Source: Perilla frutescens (Eukaryota; Streptophyta; Magnoliopsida; Lamiales; Lamiaceae). Taken from it: 64,000 nt of DNA. The notes under the pieces were generated by a model. It did no database searches. It had not been told where the DNA came from and was given only the letters and a program-made list of their open reading frames with translations. The position numbers and the translations under genes are program-made. Positions 58,423-64,000 of this stretch are shown one piece after another (position 1 is the stretch's first letter; each line of letters begins with the position of its first letter). The DNA is taken from positions 7,208,501 to 7,272,500 of the forward strand of contig BRKX01000017.1 of NCBI GenBank assembly GCA_026008535.1. Direction: 5' to 3'.

Positions 58423-60159
58423 TCATTTTCCTTTGGTTGGCTCAGCTAGCTGATCATGAGATCTAGTGAATCCTTTTAGGATTCTCTTATCACTGGGTTG
58501 AGCAACTGCTTTTCCCTTTTCTAGGGCAGTGAACTTGCTATATCCTAGCCCTGAGTTGCTAGATCCAGTTCTTTGATGATTTAGTATCTCAACTAAAGTT
58601 TGAGACCCTTTTTTAAACTTCAAAGATACTTTTTCTCTCTCATTGATCTCTTGTTTGAGTTTTTGATTTTCAGCTTTTAGATCAGCAGTTCTCAATTTCA
58701 ATTTCTCAAATTCTATAAACTGAGATTCAAGATATTTCAATCTTTCATGATCTATGCTTAGCTTTCTAACTTTATTTCTCAGTTCATCATTTTCATCTTT
58801 CAGTTCAACATGTAAGCAGGAAATTGAAGCTAATTGGTCTTCTAGCATCATAAGTTTCATATCAAGTTTGTTACTAGAGACAGTTGCTTCATTTATATGA
58901 TAAAAAGAGGTTTGAGAATTAGTTGTACTAACCTCTTCATCATTGTCTGCCATGAGGCAGAATAGTGCTTCATCATCTGAGCTGTAGCCATCAGAATCGA
59001 TTCCAGAAAGATAGTCTGAATCATCCAGCACGGCATTCTCGAGATTTGCAACCATTGCTTTTCTTTTGAAGAAGCTTCTCTTCACCTTGGCTTTCTTGTC
59101 TTCAGGGAGTTCTGGACATTCAAACCTGTAATGTCCTTGTTTATGGCAATGAAAACATTCTCCAAGATTTCGGTTGCCACTCGTGAATGGTTCAACTGAC
59201 CGTTCAACTGGTTGGTAAGTTTTCTCAACTTTTGGGATTTCATCAGTTTGAGATGGAACTGATTGTTTATCCCGAACTCTTTTCAACTTTTCTAGCAACT
59301 TGGTAACTGATTAAATTTGATCATTGATGTCATCAGTTAGATTCTCCTTCTTTTCAGTTGCTTCTCTTTTTCGTTCAGTTGAAGATCCGCCTTAGTTTTC
59401 TTTGGCTGGTGAGCTCCTAGGTCGGAAGTTGTTTCTTCCTCGAGTGTCTCTAGACCTGTTCCTTTCGCCATAGAAAGCTGCGTCTCGAGCTGACGATGTC
59501 GATGCTTCCTTCTTTCGGTTTAGACTGTACACATGAGCTTTAAGAGAACCAAATAGTTCCCTTGGAGTGATGCTATTTAGGTTTTTTGACTCCTTTGTAG
59601 CTATCACTTTCATATCCCATTCGTCAGTGAGATTATCCAATATCTTGGAATTCATCTCAGAGTTGGGATAACACCTCCCGAGGTTGTTCATCTCACTGAT
59701 GATGCCTAGAAATCTAGTTTCAAGGCTTGAGATGGACTCTTCTGCCTGCATTTTGAAGGATTCATACCTATCAACCGCCAGTTGGAGCTTGTTTCCTTTG
59801 ATGGCTTCGGACTCTCTGCAAAGATCTGCTAGTAGCTCTCATATCTCCTTGGCAGTTGTGCAATTCTTTGTATCCTTCAATCGATCTTCATCTAGAGTTT
59901 GAAATAATGTGGCTTGAGCAACGAACTCTAGATTCTTTAACTTCTTCTCTTCACTGGTGAGAAGATTAGTTGGCTTTGGGATCCTTTCCAGTTGATTGAT
60001 ATCAACTATGTGAGCATCATTATCCATCATGATGATCATTGGACCGTCTTCGATGACTTCCCACATATTCTCATGAATTGAGCAGAGATGCGTCTTCATT
60101 TTCCTGCTCCAGTTATGATAGTTCTCAACTGAAAATAAAGGTAGCTTATGGTTTCCCAT
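58423..60159 (-). pseudogene. Sirevirus-type gag, degenerate
   Basis: Forms the particle that packages element RNA. The likely start is ATG 60159 (MGNHKLPLFSVENYHNWSRK), 75 bases after the primer site, followed by the copia gag helical domain (FETLDEDRL-like and SISSLETRFLGIISEMN regions). The zinc knuckle CFHCHKQGHYRFEC (CX2CX4HX4C) lies near 59160-59120. A long coiled coil follows (LEDQLASISCLHVELKDEN, LKAENQKLKQEINEREK), as in Sirevirus gags. In-frame stops lie at 59839-59841, 59392-59394, near 59310 and at 58423. Confidence 0.9.
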
Positions 60160-60233
60160 AGCTGGAATGTTAGCACAGATAAGTAGATCTGATTCAGTTG
60201 ATCTACAGAAACGGCTGATCCTTAGAATCAACC

Positions 60234-60245
60234 GCTCTGATACCA
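60234..60245 (-). other. Primer-binding site of the copia element
   Basis: Minus strand TGGTATCAGAGC, two bases inside the 5' LTR end at 60248; perfect match to initiator tRNA-Met. Confidence 0.95.
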
Positions 60246-60247
60246 CT

Positions 60248-61997
60248 TGTTGGTCCCGGGTGAGTCGGTATCAATTTAGAGGGGGGGTGAATAAACTGAT
60301 TCAAAAAATTTTACTTTAGATACGGAATAACAGGGCCCTTTAACTCGCTTGATGAAACTTATCTATGCACAAACTTATTGATCAGTTAAGACAGTTTGAG
60401 TGCAGCTTGTGTGATATTGTGTGCAATTCAAAGATATGCAAAGATATGCAGTAATCAAAGTAGTACAACACACAAGCGATTTATAGTGGTTCGAAGTCTC
60501 AAAATTCTACGTCATCTCTTCCTTCCGCAGAAGGGCAACTTCACTATATAACTTGAGTTTCTTTACAAATTACACAATGAAGGACAGTTGGCTGAACCTT
60601 GTAATTGCTCGCTACCTCAGCGGGTTGACGGCTCAAACTTGAAGTCCCTAATTGCTTGCAAGGAAGGTAGGTGCTATTATCGTCTTTACAAGATTTTAGA
60701 TCTCTTTCGATCTTCAAGAGGTGAGTCTTGAACAGGGGGGTATCAACTGATGTGCTCCTTTAATTAAGCTGAGTAGTTTATCGTTGAATGGCTAGAACTG
60801 AGAAGACTGCCCTGGCTGGATCGTCAACAGCTGGCTGAATATCTTGATTCTGTAAATTCTTGTTCTTAGTTGGACTCTCGCAGTTTCTATCAAAAGCTGA
60901 ACTTGAGCTTGATTGGGAGGGAGACAAAAAAAGCTCTTGCTTGTATATGCGAAAGTTGTGAAGGCGTAGAGTTAGGAGTTGGCAAAAGAAGAGTATTTTA
61001 AACTCTGATTCACTCATCTTTTATAGAGAAGTGATTTTATGACCGTTGAGTTCCATTGTCCATTGATCGGTGGCTCTGTTGGCTCATCAATGGAAGATGG
61101 TCTTTAATGATCGCTTGGAGCTTTTAATTGAAGTAGTCGTTACTCTGCCAATCGATCTTCATTAAATTCCAGGATCTTTGTAGGAGCATTCATTCCAAGA
61201 TTCACCGGTTTAAGTAATAAACTCCAGGGTTCTCTAGCTTCAGCTTTCTTGGCAGTTTTGAGTTCCAATTGGCAGTTCTGGACTTGTCAGCTCAGTTTGG
61301 CTATTGCTCCAGTTGGCAGTTCTGAGCTTGTCAGCTGAGTTTGGCTATTGCTCCAGTTGACAGTTCTGAGCTTGTCAGCTGAGTTTCGCTATTGCTCCAG
61401 TTGGCAGTTCTGAGCATGTCAGCTGAGTTTGGCTATTGCTCCAGTTGGCAGTTCTGAGCTTCTCAGCTGAGTTTGACTATTGCTCCAGTTGGTAGTTCTG
61501 AGCTTGTATTTCTCCAGTTCGACTGATCTCAAGTTCTTGGCTAGCTTGTCAGCTTGACTGATTTCTCTTTGAGTTTTCTTGTCAACTTTGACTAATTATA
61601 GGCTGGCTGACTACAGTTCTGACCTTCAGCTGTTCTGTCTGGTTTACTGCAGTTTGGCCATCAGTTGGATACTTCTAGTCTCTAGCTTAAACTGATGTTT
61701 TATCAGTTTCTTCAGTCTTTAGTCAACTCTTTTCTCCCTCAGCTCAGCTGACTTGGTTGTCAGCTTGTTTTGACTGGTATGACTCCTCAGCTAAGTTGAA
61801 TTTTGACTGGATGACGTATCCTTCAGCTTGTAGATCATTCTTCATATTGGTTGACTTTGACTCTACTTGAGTTCCTTTTTGATGCCCTGGACTAGTCAGC
61901 TCCGATCTACAACTTGAACTTTAGTCAGTTTTTCATAACTAATTTTAACATCTCATCAAAACCTGATCTAAGGGTTCCTTGATAGTTTTTCCTAACA
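60248..61997 (-). repeat. 5' LTR of the copia element
   Basis: 1,750 bp, TG...CA ends. It contains about six 44-bp units (61264-61505), one more than the 3' LTR, which accounts for the length difference. Open frame 60778-61017 is duplicated in the other LTR (44834-45058) and is not a gene. Confidence 0.95.
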
Positions 61998-62002
61998 CTA
62001 TC

Positions 62003-62892
62003 TGTGTTAAATATTTACATGCTACTGTATGTTGTCGGAGTCTCATAAACCAACGTTGTGTCAATGTGAGTAGCTACAGTATGCATGCATTATTTGTCCT
62101 GCCCTACTCCTTGTCGATGAGACTAAAATGAAACACTTATTGGTTATACTCTTTGGGTATACTATGGCCATACTCAACGTTATCCGCTGGTGATGTAGTT
62201 TGGGTTGCAGGTAGTGACGGGTTATACTCTTAAGCGCTTCACGATAAAATGTTTTGGTGAACTTAGGTTGCTTCCAACTTTTAAACCTCCTAAGCTTCAC
62301 TACCTGCATAGACACAGATAGATTACTTTTACAAAATGATTTGCATAACTTAAATTGTGAGAACTTACCCACTGAGTACATTAGTACTCAGCCCAAATCT
62401 TTTCAAACATTTTCGGGTCAGTAGGCTGGAGCATGGAGGTGACGAGGCTGAGATATGTGCTATTATGATTTATATATTTTGTTGATATGATTCTACTTCT
62501 CTGATTCTGAACATGTGTTGACTTCCTAGTTGACATGTAGCATATGCTTAGCTATATAATTATTCCAAGGGGAGGAAGTCCGTCTTTCGTTATGTCTATT
62601 TGATCATTCATTTTGGCCTATGAAAGGGCTTATTGAATTGTTACAGCTTCCATTCTTCTCTTATAAGCCGTTATAAAGGGGGATTCGCTCTAGTTACAGA
62701 GGTTGTGCTGTCTAATTTTCCGGAAGGCATAACCTATTTTTGGCATACTCGGTTGTTAAATTTTATTCCAAACATTAATCCTTTTTGGATTATCACCCCG
62801 TCTTTAATTAAATTACCCCATTTCTTTCCTGCTTCTTAATTCTCACCCCCGTGGAGTCTATTTCCACGGCCTTTCGAGACCGGGGCACTACA
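62003..62892 (+). repeat. 3' LTR of the gypsy element, part 2
   Basis: Continues the LTR interrupted at 44324 and is collinear with 36594-37483. It ends GGGGCACTACA and is followed by the GATAA target duplication. Confidence 0.95.
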
Positions 62893-62897
62893 GATAA

Positions 62898-63478
62898 TCT
62901 AAATCCGTAATTGTTTAAATTGCCTACGCGATTAGCACGATTGGGTAAGTTGTGGGTAATCAATCCCACTTTCTACACTTTGAAAATATAATCTGATTTG
63001 AACAAGTCATCGTATGATCTTTGTTGGTTAGAATTGGTGTTTCTGTGATTCTTAAAGATGTTGTATTAAATCCTATGGCCGTATCTATGGTTATTTGCTA
63101 ATTAGGAAGTAGTCAACGACCGTACCATCATTGTAGATACACTAAAGGAGGGACGAGGTTGTCAGATCGTACCAATAACTATAGCTAATTTAGGGAGAGA
63201 GTAAAAGTAGTATCTTTGCATCAGTTATCAATTTGTGTAGATGATTTTTGAGGTTATTCTCGAGCTAGACTTTTTCTCATTTGATTTTCTCTATTTAGTT
63301 ATTTATGTGTTTATGTTCAATTTAGTTTCTAAACTTCAAACCTTCAAAATCCCACCCCCCACTTTTTGTTTTAGTTTGTTAGATAAGAGATTGAATTCTG
63401 ATTTACCAGTCTATGTGGAATCGACCTTGCTCGCTACTGTCACAAGTTCATTTGATTTTAAAAAGCAAGTTTTCAACA
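62898..63478 (+). mobile_element. Solo LTR, part 3 of 3
   Basis: Final 581 bp of the solo LTR begun at 22575, ending TTTTCAACA and followed by CCCATC (63479-63484). It includes a C/T-rich stretch and TATGTGGAATCGACCTTGCT, a phrase common near the 3' end of large gypsy LTRs. The small open frame 63241-63513 is not a gene. Confidence 0.65.
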
Positions 63479-63484
63479 CCCATC

Positions 63485-64000
63485 ACCCTCAAATAAAAAA
63501 GATACCAACTTAACCAAATATAACTGTAACAAAATAACAAAATGACATAAAATAACTAAATCACTAAAAACTACCACCATCCTACAGTTGCATGATATTA
63601 GATGATCAATTCAAAATTTTCATTCCAGCTTACTATGAAATAATGTTTACAAGGTGAATAGAAAACTAAAATGATAGTTCAAATATAGTTTAATTAAAAA
63701 TTAATTAAGAAAATTTATCAATATCAAATGAGTGATATCTTACCGCAATGAATACACGGTTGCAAAGCTATGGTCGAGAAACACGAAACTCAACACTTTA
63801 TAAGCTCACTACTACCAAAAAGCTAAATCCAAAAATTATATGTAATTTGGATACTTTATTCATTAAATTGATCGATCAAGCTATATCACCTCCAATCTTC
63901 AAATAATACTATGCATCCAAACCAATACTTCCTCCTACTATCTCGGTCTTGTAAGCTCGCAGAGCACAGTCAATATGAAAACTATCTCCACAAGTATAAT
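63485..64000. other. AT-rich flank, no gene seen
   Basis: Host flank to the right of the nested stack; no open frame, RNA gene or repeat recognised. Confidence 0.5.

Larger units (their letters stand above)
44325..61997 (-). mobile_element. Large Ty1/copia element of Sirevirus type with three extra paralogous ORFs, 17.7 kb
   Basis: Target duplication CTATC lies at 44320-44324 and 61998-62002, and the uninterrupted site is visible in the sister LTR at 36589-36593. Ends are TGTTAG...CCAACA on the minus strand. Order on the minus strand: 5' LTR (60248-61997), primer site, gag with coiled coil and CCHC, protease, integrase, reverse transcriptase, RNase H, a non-coding spacer, three related extra genes A, B and C, a repeat region, PPT, 3' LTR (44325-46026). 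The integrase-before-RT order defines copia. The long gag with coiled coil, long LTRs and extra ORFs between pol and 3' LTR fit the Sirevirus (SIRE/Maximus) group. About 8 kb of extra-gene region is unusual. All genes carry stops or frameshifts. Confidence 0.9.
34616..62892 (+). mobile_element. Ty3/gypsy element with 2.87-kb LTRs, interrupted by the copia element
   Basis: Target duplication GATAA lies at 34611-34615 and 62893-62897. Without the nested copia insertion it is about 10.6 kb. The 5' LTR is 34616-37483; the 3' LTR is 42354-44324 continued at 62003-62892. A perfect initiator-Met primer site, a degenerate integrase with a downstream chromo-like tail, a TTTCGGGACGAAATTCTTTT pre-PPT motif and a purine tract are present. 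LTRs differ by about 3% by eye. The family looks like a plant chromovirus (Tekay/Del-like), based on the PPT motif and the region after integrase. Confidence 0.9.

Overview
This is plant nuclear DNA, almost certainly from a eudicot. It holds one recognisable cellular gene, a three-exon beta-tubulin with plant intron structure, in AT-rich DNA packed with plant transposon families: Mutator-like, PIF/Harbinger, Stowaway-like, Helitron-like, tRNA-derived SINE, Ty3/gypsy and Ty1/copia. A Lamiales-type genome is my guess from the style of the repeats; nothing in the window proves it.

Layout. 1-9,000: a non-autonomous Mutator-like element with a 9-bp target duplication (815-2483), a piece of a gypsy LTR, then a decayed Mutator-like unit with a Ulp1-type cysteine protease gene (+) facing a FAR1-type transposase gene (-). 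9,000-15,100: AT-rich spacer with two Helitron-like 3' ends, a SINE with internal tandem copies, a Stowaway-like MITE and a duplicated block. 15,192-17,247: the beta-tubulin gene (-), intact as read. 18,230-21,510: a dead PIF/Harbinger element with a transposase (-) and a Myb/SANT partner gene (+). 21,700-22,330: a possible LTR remnant.

22,575-63,478 is one nested stack of LTR elements that the target duplications resolve. A roughly 1.2-kb solo LTR (flanked by CCCATC) was hit by a non-autonomous gypsy-type element (23,188-34,580, minus, ATGAT). Thirty bases further on it was hit by a second gypsy element (34,616-62,892, plus, GATAA). The 3' LTR of that second element was then hit by a 17.7-kb copia element (44,325-61,997, minus, CTATC).

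The copia element is the most notable object. It has the Sirevirus plan: long LTRs, an initiator-Met primer site, a gag with a CCHC knuckle and coiled coil, then protease, integrase, reverse transcriptase and RNase H. Between RNase H and the 3' LTR it carries about 8 kb with three diverged, paralogous copies of an extra gene in the position where Sireviruses carry an envelope-like ORF. Much of the element is saturated with the pentamer CAGTT/AACTG. All its genes are broken by stops or frameshifts, so it looks dead.

Apart from beta-tubulin, every coding region here is transposon-derived and most are pseudogenes. LTR divergence figures and motif counts were made by eye on partial alignments and are approximate.
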